A stretch of DNA of 64,000 nucleotides from assembly GCF_033118175.1 (NCBI RefSeq), contig NW_026870888.1:4402001-4466000 (forward strand), given 5' to 3'. Of this stretch, positions 28,351 to 41,428 are shown in pieces. This DNA is from Dama dama (lineage: Eukaryota; Chordata; Mammalia; Artiodactyla; Cervidae). A program made the position numbers and the translations under genes. The notes under the pieces were generated by a model. The model worked only from the letters and a program-made list of their open reading frames with translations, did no database searches and had not been told where the DNA came from. Position 1 is the stretch's first letter, and each line of letters starts with the position of its first letter.

Positions 28351-31300
28351 TTGAAGCTCTTCATATTTTTCACACATTTTCAGGCTCTTCATATTTTGAA
28401 CTCCTTTTCATGTCGCTCCTATTTTTTAGACAGTTTCATGCTCCTCATATTTTTGACACCTTTTGAAGCTCTTCATATTTTTCACACCTTTTCAGGCTCT
28501 TCATGTTTTTGAACACCGTTTCATGCTCCTCTTTTTTTTCAAACCTTATCATGCTCCTCATATTTTTGACAGCTTTTGAAGCTCTTCATATTTTTCACAG
28601 CTTTTCAGGCTCTTCATGTTTTGAACACCACTTCATGCTCCTCCTGTTTTTCAGACCGTTTCATGTTCCTCATATTTTTGACACCTTTTGAAGCTTTTCA
28701 TATTTTTCACACCTTTTCAGGCTCTTCATGTCTTTGAACACCGCTTCATTCTCCTCCTATTTTTCAGACCGTTTCATGCTCCTCATATTTTTCACACCTT
28801 TTGAAGCTCTTCATATTTCTCACAACTTTTCAGGCTCTTCATGTTTTTGAACACCACTTCATGCTCCTCCTGTTTTTCAGACCGTTTCATGTTCCTCATA
28901 TTTTTGACACCTTTTGAAGCTCTTCATATTTTTCACACCTTTTCAGGCTCTTCATGTCTTTGAACACCGCTTCATTCTCCTCCTATTTTTCAGACCGTTT
29001 CATGCTCCTCATATTTTTCACACCTTTTGAAGCTCTACATATTTCTCACAACTTTTCAGGCTCTTCATGTTTTTGAACACCGCTTCATGCTCCTCCTATT
29101 TTTAGGACCTTTTCATGCTCCTCATATTTTTGACACCTATTGAAGCTCCGCCTATTTTTCACCCCTTTTCAGGATCTTCATGTTTTTCAACACCGTTTCA
29201 TGCTCCTCCTATTTTTCAGACCGTTTCATGCTCCTCCGATCATTCAGACCGTTTCATGCTCGTCATATATTTGACAGCTTCTGAAGCTCTTCATATTTTT
29301 CACACCTTTTCAAGCTCTTCATGTTTTTGAACACCGCTTCATCCTCCTCCTATTTTTCAGACCGTTTCATGCTCCTCATATTTTTTACACGTTTTGAAGC
29401 TCTTCATTTATTTCACACCTTTTCAGGCTCTTCATATTTTTCAACACCGCTTCATGCTCCTCGTATTTTTCAGACCGTTTCATGTTTCTCAAATTTTTGA
29501 CACCTTTTGAAGCTCTTCATATTTTTCACACCTTTTCAGGTTCTTCATTTTTGTCAACAAAGCTTCATGCTCCTCCTATTTTTCAGAACGTTTCATGCTC
29601 CTCATATTTTACACACCTCTTGAAGCTCTTCATATTTTTCACACCATTTCAGGCTCTTCTTGTTTTTCAACACCATTTCAAGGTCCTCCCATTTTTCAGA
29701 CTGTTTCATGCTCCTCATATTTCTGACACCTTTTGAAGCTCTTCATATATTTCACACCTTTTCAGGCTCTTCATGTATTTGAACACCGATTCATGCTCCT
29801 CCTATTTTTCAAACCTTTTGAAGATCTTCAAAAATTTCAAACCTTTTCAAGCTCTTCATGTTTTTGAACACCGCTTCATGCTCGTCCTATTTTTCAGACC
29901 GTTTCATGCTCCTCATATTTTGACACCTTTTGAAGCTCTTCATATTTTTCACACCTTTTGAAGCTCTTCATATTTTTCATATTTTTGAAGCTCTTCATAT
30001 TTTCACACGTTTTCAGATTCTTCATGTTTTTCAACACCGCTTCATGATCCTGCTATTTTTCAGACCGTTTCATGCTCCTCATATATTTCACACCTTTTGA
30101 AGTTCTTCATATTTTTCACATCTTTTGAAGCTCTTCATATTTTTCACATTTTTTGAAGATCTTCATATTTTTCACACCTTTTCAGGCTCTTCATGTTTTT
30201 CACATCTTTTCAGGCTCTTCATGTTTTTCAACACCGCTTCATGTTCCTCATATTTTTCAGACCGTTTCATGCTCCTCATATTTTTGACACCTTTTGAAGC
30301 TCTTCAAATTTTTCATACCTTTTCAAGTTCTTCATGTTTTTGAACACCCCTTCATGCTCCTCATATTTTAAACGCCTTTTGAAGCTCTTCATTTTTTTCA
30401 CACCATTTCATGCTCTTCATGTTTTTCAACACCGTTTCATGCTCCTCCTATTTTTCAGACTGTTTCATGCTCCTCATATTTTTGTCACCTTTTGAAGCTC
30501 TTCATAATTTTCAAACCTTTACAGGCTCTTCATATATTTCAACACCGCTTCATGCTCCTCCAATTTTTCAGACCGTTTCATGCTCGTCATATTTTTCAAA
30601 ACTTTGGAAGCTCTTCATTATTTTCACACCTATTCATGCTCTTCATTTTTTCCACACTGTTTCATGGTCCTCCTATTTTTCAGACCGTTTCATGCTCCTC
30701 ATATTTTTCACACCTTTTGAAGCTCTTCATATTTTTCACACTTTTTGAAGCTCTTCATATTTTTCAAAGTTTTCAGGCTCTTCATGTTTCTGAACACCGC
30801 TTCATGCTCCTCCTATTTTTCAGACCGTTTCATGCTCTTCATATTTTTCACACCTTTTCAGGCTCTTCATATTTTTGACCACCGTTTGCTGCTCTTCCTA
30901 TTTTTGAGAACGTTTCATGCTCCTCATATTTTTAACACGTTTTGAAGCTCTTCATATTTTTCACACCTTTTCAGGCTCTTCATGTTTTTGAACACCGCTT
31001 CATGCTCCTCCTATTTGTCAGAAAGTTTCATGCTCCTCATATTTTGACACCTTTTAAGCTGTTCATATTTTACACATTTTCAGGCTCTTCAAGTTTTTGA
31101 ACACCGTTTGATGCTACTACTATTTTTGATACCTTTTGAAGCTCCTTATATTCTTCAAAGAATTTCGTGCTCTTCTTTTTTTTCATCACCGCTTCATGCT
31201 CCTCCATTTTTCAGATCGTTTCATGCTCCTCCTATTTTTGACACCTTTTGAAGCACTTCATATATTTCCACATTTTCAGGCTCTTCATGATTTTTAACAC

Positions 31301-32799
31301 GGTTTCATTCTCCTCCTATTTTTCAGGCCATTTCATGCTCCTCATATTTTTGACACCTTTTGAATCTCTTCATAATTTTCACACCTTTTCAGGCTCTTCA
31401 ATTTTTCAACACCACATCATGCTCCTCTTATTTTTTAGATCGTTTCATGCTCCTCATATTTTTGACACCTTTTGAAGCTCTTCATATTTTTCACACCTTT
31501 TCACACTCCTCATGTCTTTCAAGACCGCTTCATGCTCCTCCTCTTTTTCAGACCGTTTCATGCTCCTCATATTTTTGACACCTTTTCAAACTCTTCATGT
31601 TTTTCACACCTTTTCAGGCTCTTCATGTTTTTCAACACCGCTTCATGCTCCTCCTATTTTTCAGACCGTTTCCTGCTCCTCATATTTTTGACACCTTTTG
31701 AAGCTCTTCATATATATCAAACCTTTTCAGGCTCTTCATGTTTTTACACCTTTTCAGGCTCTTCATGTTTTTCAACACCGCTTCATGCTCCTCCTATTTT
31801 TCAGACCGGTTTGTGCTCCTCATCTTTTTGACACGTTTTGAAGCTCTTCATATATTTCACACATTTTCAGGCCCTTCATGTTTTTCAACACCGCCTCATT
31901 CTCCTCCTGTTTTTCATACCGTTTCATGCTCCTCATATTTTTGACACCTTTTGAAGCTCTTCATATTTTTCACACCTTTTCAGACTCTTCAAGTTTTTGA
32001 ACATCGTTTCATGCTCCTCCTATTTTTCAGACCGTTTCATGCTCCTCATATTTTTGACACCTTTTGAAGCTTTCATATTTTTAACACTTTTTCTGGCTCT
32101 TCATGTTTTTGAACACCGTTTCATGCTCCTCATAATTTTCAGACCGTTTCATGCTCCTCATACTTTTGACACCTTTGAAACTCTTCATATTTTTCACACC
32201 TTTTCATGCTCTTCATATTTTTCAACACCACTTCATGCTCCTCCTATTTTTCAGACCGTTTCATGCTCCTCATATTTTTGACACATTTTGAAGCTCCTCG
32301 TATTTTTCACACCTTTTCAGGCTCTTCAAGTTTTTCAACACTGCTTCATGATCCTCTTATTTTTTAGACCGTTTCATGCTCCTAATATTTTTGACACCTT
32401 TTGAAGCTTTTCATATATTTCACACCTTTTCAGGCTCTTCATGCTTTTCAACAACGGTTCATGCACCTCCTATTTTTCAGACCGTTTCATGCTCCTCATA
32501 TTTTTGACACCTTTTGAAGCTCTTCATATACTTCACACCTTTTCGATCTCTTCATGTTTTTCACACCTTTTCAGGCTCTTCATGTTTTTCAACACCCCTT
32601 CATGCTCCTCCTATTTTTCAGACCGTTTCATGCTCCTCATATTTTTGACACCTTTTGAAGCTCGTCGTATATTTCACACCTTTTGAAGCTCTTAATATTA
32701 TTCACACATTTTCAGCCTCTTCATGTTTTTGATCACCGTTTCATGCTCCTCCTATTTTTCAGACCGTTTCATGATCTTCATATTTTTCACATCTTTGAA
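28351..32799. repeat. Diverged satellite with remnants of the preceding HOR
   Basis: Units at 28,700-29,330 match the tail of the preceding HOR (29,115 corresponds to 25,591; marker CTCCGATCATTCAGACCG), and a duplication of about 225 bp lies at 28,720-28,960 (marker CATGTCTTTGAACACCGC). From 29,400 to 32,799 the units are individually variable, with several extra or missing 28-bp modules. No gene or mobile element was seen. Confidence 0.78.
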
Positions 32800-34007
32800 A
32801 GTCTTCATATTTTTCACACCTTTTCAGGCTTTTCTTTTTTTTCAACACCGCTTTTTGCTCCTCCAATTTTTTAGACCCTTTCATGCTCCTCATATTTTTG
32901 AACACATTTTGAAGCTCTTCATATTTTTCACACCTTTTCAGGCTCTTAATATTTTTCAACACCGCTTCATGCTCCTCCTATTTTTCAGACCGTTTCATGC
33001 TCCTCATATTTTTGACAACTTTTGAAGTCTTCATATTTTTCACACCTTTTCAGGCTCTACCGTTTTTCAACACCGCTTCATGCTCCTCCTATTTTTCTGA
33101 CCGTTTCATGCTCCTCATATTTTTGACACTTTTTCAAGCTCCTCATATTTTTCAAACCTTTTCAAGGTCTTCATGTTTTTCAACACCGTTTCATGTTCCT
33201 CATCTTTTTGAAACCTTTTGAAGCTCTTCATATTTTTCACCGCTTTTCAGGCTCTTCATGTTTTTCAACAACGCTTCATGCTCCTCGTATTTTTCAGACC
33301 GTTTAATGCTCCTCATATTTTTCACACCTTTTGAAGCTCTTTATATTTTTCACACCTTTTCAGGCTCTTCATGTTTTTGAACACCGTTTCATGCTCCTCC
33401 TATTTTTCAGACCGTTTCATGCTCCACATATTTTTGGCACCTTTTGAAGCTCTTCATATTTTTCACACCTTTTCAGGCTCTTCAAGATTTTGAACACTGT
33501 TTCATGTTCCTCCTATATTTGACACCGTTTTAAGCTCTTCATATTTTTCACACTTTTTCAGGCTCTTCATGTTTTTAAACAGCGCTTCATGCTCCTCATA
33601 TTTTTGATACATTTTGAAGCTCTTCGTATTTTTCACACCTTTTAGGGTCTTCATGTTTTTCAGCACCGCTTCATGCTCCTCCTATTTTTGAGACCATTTC
33701 ATGCTCCTCATATTTTGCACACCTTTTGAAGCTCTTCATATTTTACAGAACTTTTCAGGCTCTTCATGTTTTTGAACACCGCTTCATGCTCCTCCTTTTT
33801 TTTAAACTGTTTCATGCTCCTCATATTTTTGACACGTTTTGAAGCTCTTCATATTTTTCAACACCGTTTCATGCTCCTCCTATATTTCAGACCGTTTCAT
33901 GCTCCTCATATTTTACACACCTTTTGAAGCTCTTCATATGTTTCACACCTTTTCAAGCTCTTTAGGTTTTCTAACACCGCTTCATGCTCCCCCTATTTTT
34001 CAAAAGG

Positions 34008-37000
34008 TTTCATGCTCCTCATATTTTTGACACCTTTTGAAGCTCTTCATAGATTTTACACCTTTTCAGGATCTTCATGTTTTTGAACACCGCTTCATGC
34101 TCCTCCTATTTTCAGACAGTTTCATGCTCCTCATAATTTTGACGCGTTTTGAAGTTCTTAATATTTTTCACACCTTTTCAGGCTCTGCATTTTTTTGAAC
34201 ACAGTTTCATGCTCCTCATATTTTTCACACATTTTCATGCTCTTCATATTTTTCACACCTTTCAGGCTCTTCATGTTTTTGAACACCGTTTCATGCTCCT
34301 CCTATTTTTCAGACTGTTTCATGCTCCTCATAATTTTGACACCTTTTGAAGCTCTTCATATTTTTCACACCTTTTCAGGCTCTTCAGGTTTTTGAACACG
34401 GCTTCATACTCCTCGTATTTTTCAGCCCATTTCATGCTCCTTATATTTTTCAAACTTTTTCATGCTCTTCATATTTTTCACATCTTTTCATGCTCTTCAT
34501 GTTTCTCAACACCATTTCATGCTCTTCAGGTTTTTTAACACGGCTTCATGCTCCTCGTATTTTTCAGACCGTTTCATGCTCCTCATATTTTTGACACTTT
34601 TTGAAGCTCTTCATGTTTTTCATACCTTTTCAGGCTCTTAATGTTTTGGAACACCACTTCATGCTCTTCCTATTTTTCAGACCGTTTCATGCTCCTCATA
34701 TTTTTAACCCTATTGAAGCTCTTCATATTTTTCACAACTTCTCAGGCTCTTCAGTTTTTTGAACACGGCTTCATGCTCCTCGTGTTTTGCAGACCGTTTC
34801 ATGCTCCTCATATATTTCACACCGTTTGAAGCTCTTCATATTTTTCACACCTTTTCAGGCTCTTCATGTTTTTCAACACCGCTTCATGCTCCTCTTATTT
34901 ATGAGTCGTTTCATGCTCGTCATATTTTTGACACCTTTTGAAGCTCTTCATATTTTTCACACCATTTCAGCCTCTTCATGTTTTTAAACACCACTTCATA
35001 CTCCTCCTATTTTTCAGACTGTTTCATGCTCCTCATATTTTTGACACCTTTTAAAGCTCTTCACATATTTCACACCTTCTCAGGCTCTTCATGTTTTTCA
35101 ACACCGCTTCATGCTCCTCCTATTTTTCAGACCGTTTCATGCTCCTCATATATTTGACACCTTTTGAAGCTCTTCATATTTTTCACACCTTTTCAGGCTC
35201 TTCATGTTTTTGAACACCGCTTCATGCTCCTCCTATTTCTCAGACTGTTTCATGCTCCTCATATTTTTGACACCTTTTGAAGCTCTTCATATTTTTCACA
35301 CCTTTTCAGGCTCTTCTTGTTTTTGAACACTGTTTCATGCTCCTCCTATATTTGACACCTTTTGAAGCTCTTCATATTTTTCACACTTTTTCAGGCTCTT
35401 CATATTTTTAAACAGCACTTCATGCTCCTCATATTTTTGATACATTTTGAAACTCTTCATATTTTTCACACCTTTTCAGGCTCTTCATGTTTTTCAACAC
35501 CGCTTCATGGTCCTCCTATTTTTGAGACAGTTTCATGCTCCTCATATTTTTGACACCTTTTGAAGCTCTTCATAGATTTTACACCTTTTCAGGATCTTCA
35601 TGTTTTTGAACACCGCTTCATGCTCCTCCTATTTTCAGACAGTTTCATGCTCCTCATAATTTTGACGCGTTTTGAAGTTCTTAATATTTTTCACACCTTT
35701 TCAGGCTCTGCATTTTTTTGAACACAGTTTCATGCTCCTCATATTTTTCACACATTTTCATGCTCTTCATATTTTTCACACCTTTCAGGCTCTTCATGTT
35801 TTTGAACACCGTTTCATGCTCCTCCTATTTTTCAGACTGTTTCATGCTCCTCATAATTTTGACACCTTTTGAAGCTCTTCATATTTTTCACACCTTTTCA
35901 GGCTCTTCAGGTTTTTGAACACGGCTTCATACTCCTCGTATTTTTCAGCCCATTTCATGCTCCTTATATTTTTCAAACTTTTTCATGCTCTTCATATTTT
36001 TCACATCTTTTCATGCTCTTCATGTTTCTCAACACCATTTCATGCTCTTCAGGTTTTTTAACACGGCTTCATGCTCCTCGTATTTTTCAGACCGTTTCAT
36101 GCTCCTCATATTTTTGACACTTTTTGAAGCTCTTCATGTTTTTCATACCTTTTCAGGCTCTTAATGTTTTGGAACACCACTTCATGCTCTTCCTATTTTT
36201 CAGACCGTTTCATGCTCCTCATATTTTTAACCCTATTGAAGCTCTTCATATTTTTCACAACTTCTCAGGCTCTTCAGTTTTTTGAACACGGCTTCATGCT
36301 CCTCGTGTTTTGCAGACCGTTTCATGCTCCTCATATATTTCACACCGTTTGAAGCTCTTCATATTTTTCACACCTTTTCAGGCTCTTCATGTTTTTCAAC
36401 ACCGCTTCATGCTCCTCTTATTTATGAGTCGTTTCATGCTCGTCATATTTTTGACACCTTTTGAAGCTCTTCATATTTTTCACACCATTTCAGCCTCTTC
36501 ATGTTTTTAAACACCACTTCATACTCCTCCTATTTTTCAGACTGTTTCATGCTCCTCATATTTTTGACACCTTTTAAAGCTCTTCACATATTTCACACCT
36601 TCTCAGGCTCTTCATGTTTTTCAACACCGCTTCATGCTCCTCCTATTTTTCAGACCGTTTCATGCTCCTCATATATTTGACACCTTTTGAAGCTCTTCAT
36701 ATTTTTCACACCTTTTCAGGCTCTTCATGTTTTTGAACACCGCTTCATGCTCCTCCTATTTCTCAGACTGTTTCATGCTCCTCATATTTTTGACACCTTT
36801 TGAAGCTCTTCATATTTTTCACACCTTTTCAGGCTCTTCTTGTTTTTGAACACTGTTTCATGCTCCTCCTATATTTGACACCTTTTGAAGCTCTTCATAT
36901 TTTTCACACTTTTTCAGGCTCTTCATATTTTTAAACAGCACTTCATGCTCCTCATATTTTTGATACATTTTGAAACTCTTCATATTTTTCACACCTTTTC

Positions 37001-37075
37001 AGGCTCTTCATGTTTTTCAACACCGCTTCATGGTCCTCCTATTTTTGAGACAGTTTCATGCTCCTCATATTTTGC
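34008..37075. repeat. Higher-order repeat, 1,523-bp tandem pair
   Basis: Landmarks repeat at a constant 1,523-bp offset (34,149 and 35,672; 34,346 and 35,869; 34,641 and 36,164; 35,362 and 36,885). 1,523 bp is about 54 modules. A further, more diverged copy of the same block begins near 37,533 (1,861 bp on), and another lies at 47,917. The two main copies look nearly identical by eye, so this duplication is probably recent. Confidence 0.9.
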
Positions 37076-38917
37076 ACACCTTTTGAAGCTCTTCATATTT
37101 TCCAGAACTTTTCAGGCTCTTCATGTTTTTGAACACCGCTTCATGCTCCTCCTATTTTTCAGACTGTTTCATGCTCCTCATATATTTGACACGTTTTGAA
37201 GCTCTTCATATTTTTCACACCTTTTCAGCCTCTTCATGTTTTTGAACACCGTTTCATGCTCCTCCTATATTTCAGACCGTTTCATGCTCCTCATATTTTA
37301 CACACCTTTTGAAGCTCTTCATATTTTTCACACCTTTTCAGGCTCTTTAGGTTTTCTAACACCGCTTCATGCTCCTCCTATTTTTCAAAAGGTTTCATGT
37401 TCCTCATATTTTTGACACTTTTTGAAGCTCTTCATAAATTTTACACCTTTTCAGGCTCTTCATGTTTTTGAAAACCGCTTCATGCTTCTCCTTTTTCAGA
37501 CTGTTTCATGCTCCTCATATTTTTGACACATTTTGAAGTTATTCATATTTTTCACACCTTTTCAGGCTCTGCATTTTTTTGAACACAGTTTCATGTTCCT
37601 CATATTTTTCACACATTTTCATGCTCTTCATATTTTTCACACCTTTCAGGCTCTTCATGTTTTTGAACACGATTTCATGCTCCTCCTATTTTTCAGACGG
37701 TTTCATGCTCCTCATAACTTTGACACCTTTTGAAGCTCTTCATATTTTTCACACCTTTTCAGTTTCTTCAGGTTTTTTAACACGGCTTCATGCTCCTCGT
37801 ATTTTTCAGACCGTTTCATGCTCCTCATATTTTTCACACTTTTTCATGCTCTTCATATTTTTCACATCTTTTCATGCTCTTCATGTTTCTCAACACCGTT
37901 TCATGCTCTTCAGGTTTTTGAACACGGCTTCATGCTCCTCGCATTTTTCAGACCGTTTCATGCTCCTCATATTTTTGACACTTTTTGAAGCTCTTCATAT
38001 TTTTCATACCTTTTCAGGCTCTTAATGTTTTGGAACACCACTTCATGCTCCTCCTATTTTTCAGACCGTTTCATGCTCCTCATATTTTTAACCCTATTGA
38101 AGCTCTTCATATTTTTCACAACTTTTCAGGCTCTTCAGTTTTTTGAACACGGCTTCATGCTCCTCGTATTTTTCAGACCGTTTCATGCTCCTCATATATT
38201 TGACACCGTTTGAAGCTCTTCATATTTTTCACACGTTTTCAGGCTCTTCAGGTTTTTGAACACCGTTTCATGCTCCTCCTATTTTTCATATCGTTTCATG
38301 TTCCTCATATTTTTGACACCTTTTGAAGCTCTTCATATTTTTCACACCTTTTCAGGCTCTTCATGTTTTCAACACCGCTTCATGCTCCTCCTATTTTTCA
38401 GACCGTTTCATGCTCCATATATTTTTGGCACCTTTTGAAGCTCTTCATATTTTTCACACCATTTCACGCTCTTCATTTTTTATCACCGTTTCATGCTCCT
38501 CCTATTTTTCAGACCGTTTAATGCTCCACATGTATTTCACACCTTTTGAAGCTCCTCATATTTTTCACACCTTTTCAGGCTCTTCTTGTTTTTGCACACC
38601 GCTTCATGCTTCTCCTGTTTTTCAGACCGTTTAATGCTCCACATGTATTTCACACCTTTTGAAGCTCCTCATATTTTTCACACCTTTTCAGGCTCTTCAT
38701 GTTTTTCAACACCGCTTCATGCTCCTCCTATTTTTCAGACCGTTTAATGCTCCACATGTATTTCACACCTTTTGAAGCTCTTCATATTTTTCACACCTTT
38801 TGAAGCTCTTCATATTTTTCACATGTTTTCAGGCCTTCATGTTTTTCAACACCGCTTAATGCTCCTCCTATTTTTCAGACCGTTTAATCCTCCTCATGTA
38901 TTTCACACTTTTTGAAG

Positions 38918-39030
38918 CTCTTCATATTTTTCACACCTTTTCAGGCTCTTCATGTTTTTGAACACGGCTTCATGCTCCTCCTATTTTTCAGACCGTTTCA
39001 TGCTCCTCATATTTTTGACACCTTTTGAAG
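38918..39030 (+). repeat. Representative 113-bp satellite unit built of four 28-29 bp modules
   Basis: This unit is a near-consensus copy. It divides into four related modules: 38,918-38,945 (28 bp, ends CCTTTTCAGG), 38,946-38,974 (29 bp, has GTTTTTGAACAC), 38,975-39,002 (28 bp, has CTATTTTTCAGACC) and 39,003-39,030 (28 bp, has TATTTTTGACACC and ends TTTTGAAG). Each module starts CTCTTC or CTCCTC, has a central run of five T, then an ACACC- or ACCG-like core, then TTTC/TTTG and a purine-containing end. The 113-bp unit is therefore a tetramer of an ancestral module of about 28 bp. The consensus count is 49 T, 32 C, 20 A and 12 G. Confidence 0.93.
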
Positions 39031-39235
39031 CTCTTCATATTTTTGACACCTTTTCAGGCTCTTCATGTTTTTGAACACCACTTCATGCTCCTTCTATTTT
39101 TCAGAGTTTAATGCTCCTCATGTATTTCACACCTTTTGAAGCTCTTCATATTTTTCACACCTTTTCAGGCTCTTCATGTTTTTGATCACCGTTTCATGCT
39201 CCTCCTATTTTTCAGACTGTTTCATGCTCCTCATA

Positions 39236-41428
39236 TTTTTTTTTCCAGTGGGTTTTGTCATACATTGATATTAATCAGCCAAGGATTTACATGTATTCCC
39301 AATCCCGATCCCCCCTCCCACCTCCCTCTCCCCCCGATTCCTCTGGGTCTTCCCAGTGCACCAGGCCGGAGCACTTGTCTCGTTCATCCCACCTGGGCTG
39401 GTGATCTGTTTCACCATAGATAGGATACATGCTGTTCTTTTGAAATATCCCACCCTCACATTCTCCCACAAAGTTCAAAAGTCTGTTCTGTATTTCTGTG
39501 TCTCTTTTTCTGTTCTGCATATAGGGTTATCGTTATCACCTTTCTAAATTCCATATACATGTGTCAGTATGCTGTAATGTTCTTTATCTTTCTGGCTTAC
39601 TTCACTCTGTATAATGGGCTTCAGCTTCATCCATCTCATTAGGACTGGTTCAAATGAATTCTTTTTAATGGCTGAGTAATAGTCCATGGTGTATATGTAC
39701 CACAGCTTCCTTATCCATTCATCTGCTGATGGGCATCTAGGTTGCTTCCATGTCCTGGCTATTATAAACAGTGCTGCGATGAACATTGGGGTGCACGTGT
39801 CTCTTTCAGTTCTGGTTTCCTCAGTGTGTATGCCCAGAAGTGGGATTGCTGGGTCATATTGCAGTTCTATTTCCAGTTTTTTAAGAAATCTCCACACTGT
39901 TTTCCATAGCGGCTGTACTAGTTTGCATTCCCACCAACAGTGTAAGAGGGTTCCCTTTTCTCCACACCCTCTCCAGCATTTATTGCTTGTAGACTTTTGG
40001 ATAGCAGCCATCCTGACTGGCGTGTAATGGTACCTCATTGTGGTTTTGATTTGTATTTCTCTAATAATGAGTGATGTTGAGCATCTTTTCATGTGTTTGT
40101 TAGCCATCTGTATGTCTTCTTTGGAGAAATGTCTGTTTAGTTCTTTGGCCCATTTTTTGATTGGGTCATTTATTTTTCTGGAATTGAGCTGCAGGGGTTG
40201 CTTGTATATTTTTGAGATTAATCCTTTGTCTGTTTCTTCATTTGCTATTATTTTCTCCCAATCTGAGGGCTGTCTTTTCACCTTACTTATAGTTTCCTTT
40301 GTAGTGCAAAAGCTTTTAAGTTTCATTAGGTCCCGTTTGTTTAGTTTTGCTTATATTTCCAATATTCTGGGAGGTGGGTCATAGAGGATCTTGCTTTGAT
40401 TTATGTCAGAGAGTGTTTTGCCTATGTTCTCCTCTAGGAGTTTTATAGTTTCTGGTCTTACATTTAGATCTTTAATCCATTTTGAGCTTATTTTTGTGTA
40501 TGGTGTTAGAAAGTGTTCTAGTTTCATTCTTTTACAAGTGGTTGACCAGTTTTCCCAGCACCACTTGTTAAAGAGGTTGTCTTTTTTCCATTGTATATCC
40601 TTGCCTCCTTTGTCAAAGATAAGGTGTCCGTAGGTTCGTGGATTTATCTCTGGGCTTTCTATTCTGTTCCATTGATCTATATTTCTGTCTTTGTGCCAGT
40701 ACCATACTGTCTTGATGACTGTGGCTTTGTAGTAGAGTCTGAAGTCAGGCAGGTTGATTCCTCCAGCTCCATTCTTCTTTCTCAAGATTACTTTGGCTAT
40801 TCGAGGTTTTTTTGTATTTCCATACAAATTGTGAAATTCTTTGGTCTAGTTCTGTGAAAAATACCATTGGTAGCTTGATAGGGATTGCATTGAATCTATA
40901 GACTGCTTTGGGTAGAATAGCCATTTTGACAATATTAATTCTTCCAATCCATGAACACGGTATGTTTCTCCATCTGTTTGTGTCCTCTTTGATTTCTTTC
41001 ATCAGTGTTTTATAGTTTTCTATGTATAGGTCCTTTGTTTCTTTAGGTAGATATACTCCTAAGTATTTTATTCTTTTTGTTGCAATGGTGAATGGTATTG
41101 TTTCCTTAATTTCTCTGTCTGTTTTTCATTGTTAGTATATAGGAATGCAAGGGATTTCTGTGTGTTAATTTTATATCCTGCAACTTTACTATATTCATTG
41201 ATTAGTTCTAGTAATTTTCTGGTAGAGTCTTTAGGGTTTTCTATGTAGAGGATCATGTCATCTGCAAACAGTGAGAGTTTTACTTCTTCTTTTCCTATCT
41301 GGATTCCTTTTACTTCTTTTTCTGCTCTGATTGCTGTGGCCAGAACTTCCAACACTATGTTGAATAGTAGTGGTGAGAGTGGGCATCCTTGTCTTGTTCC
41401 TGATTTCAGGGGAAATGCCTTCAATTTT
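39236..41428 (-). mobile_element. LINE-1 fragment copy A, 5'-truncated, ruminant type
   Basis: This is a minus-strand L1 of about 2.19 kb. The 3' end is at the left: a T run at 39,236-39,244 (the A tail, merged with satellite T's), then 3'UTR to 39,543, then ORF2 in reverse up to about 41,428, where it breaks off in the reverse transcriptase domain. The right junction shares ATTTT with the satellite, so its exact base is ambiguous. No target-site duplication longer than that is visible. Recognition rests on the ORF2 protein signature (TRQGCPLSPLLFN, FADDM, a C-terminal Cys/His cluster) and a 3'UTR typical of bovid L1. It cannot move by itself, since ORF1, the endonuclease and most of the 5' half are missing. 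Confidence 0.95.
39544..41428 (-). pseudogene. L1 ORF2 C-terminal fragment, copy A (broken)
   Basis: L1 ORF2 encodes the endonuclease and reverse transcriptase that copy L1 RNA into DNA at the target site. Only about the last 628 of roughly 1,275 codons remain, starting just before the TRQGCPLSP motif. The FADD catalytic motif lies at the 41,260s, and the C-terminal CX3CX7HX4C cluster (CWRGCG...HCWWEC) is retained. The reading frame is broken three ways: a TAA in place of a lysine codon at 40,351-40,353 (shared with copy B), a seven-T run at 40,807-40,813 where copy B has six (+1), and a five-T run at 41,122-41,126 where copy B has six (-1). The natural stop is at 39,544-39,546. It is not expected to make an active enzyme. 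The extra frameshifts make copy A more decayed than copy B. Confidence 0.92.

Larger units (their letters stand above)
1..39235. repeat. 113-bp pyrimidine-rich satellite array, block 1
   Basis: About 39 kb of continuous tandem repeat. Each unit is about 113 bp and contains the landmarks CTCTTCATGTTTTTGAACAC, CTCCTCCTATTTTTCAGACC and CTCCTCATATTTTTGACACC in fixed order. All units read in the same direction; I saw no inverted block. The + strand is rich in T and C and poor in G. The array does not match any ruminant satellite I can recall (the classical bovine satellites are GC-richer with different periods), but I could not search a database. Short open frames occur throughout and are explained by the repeat itself. 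No promoter, poly(A) signal or gene was seen in this block. Confidence 0.95.

Noticed and set aside
39686..40857. Plus-strand open frames of 76-114 codons inside the L1 fragments (also 50,183-51,330).
   Set aside because: They are antisense shadows of L1 ORF2, which is recognisable on the minus strand.
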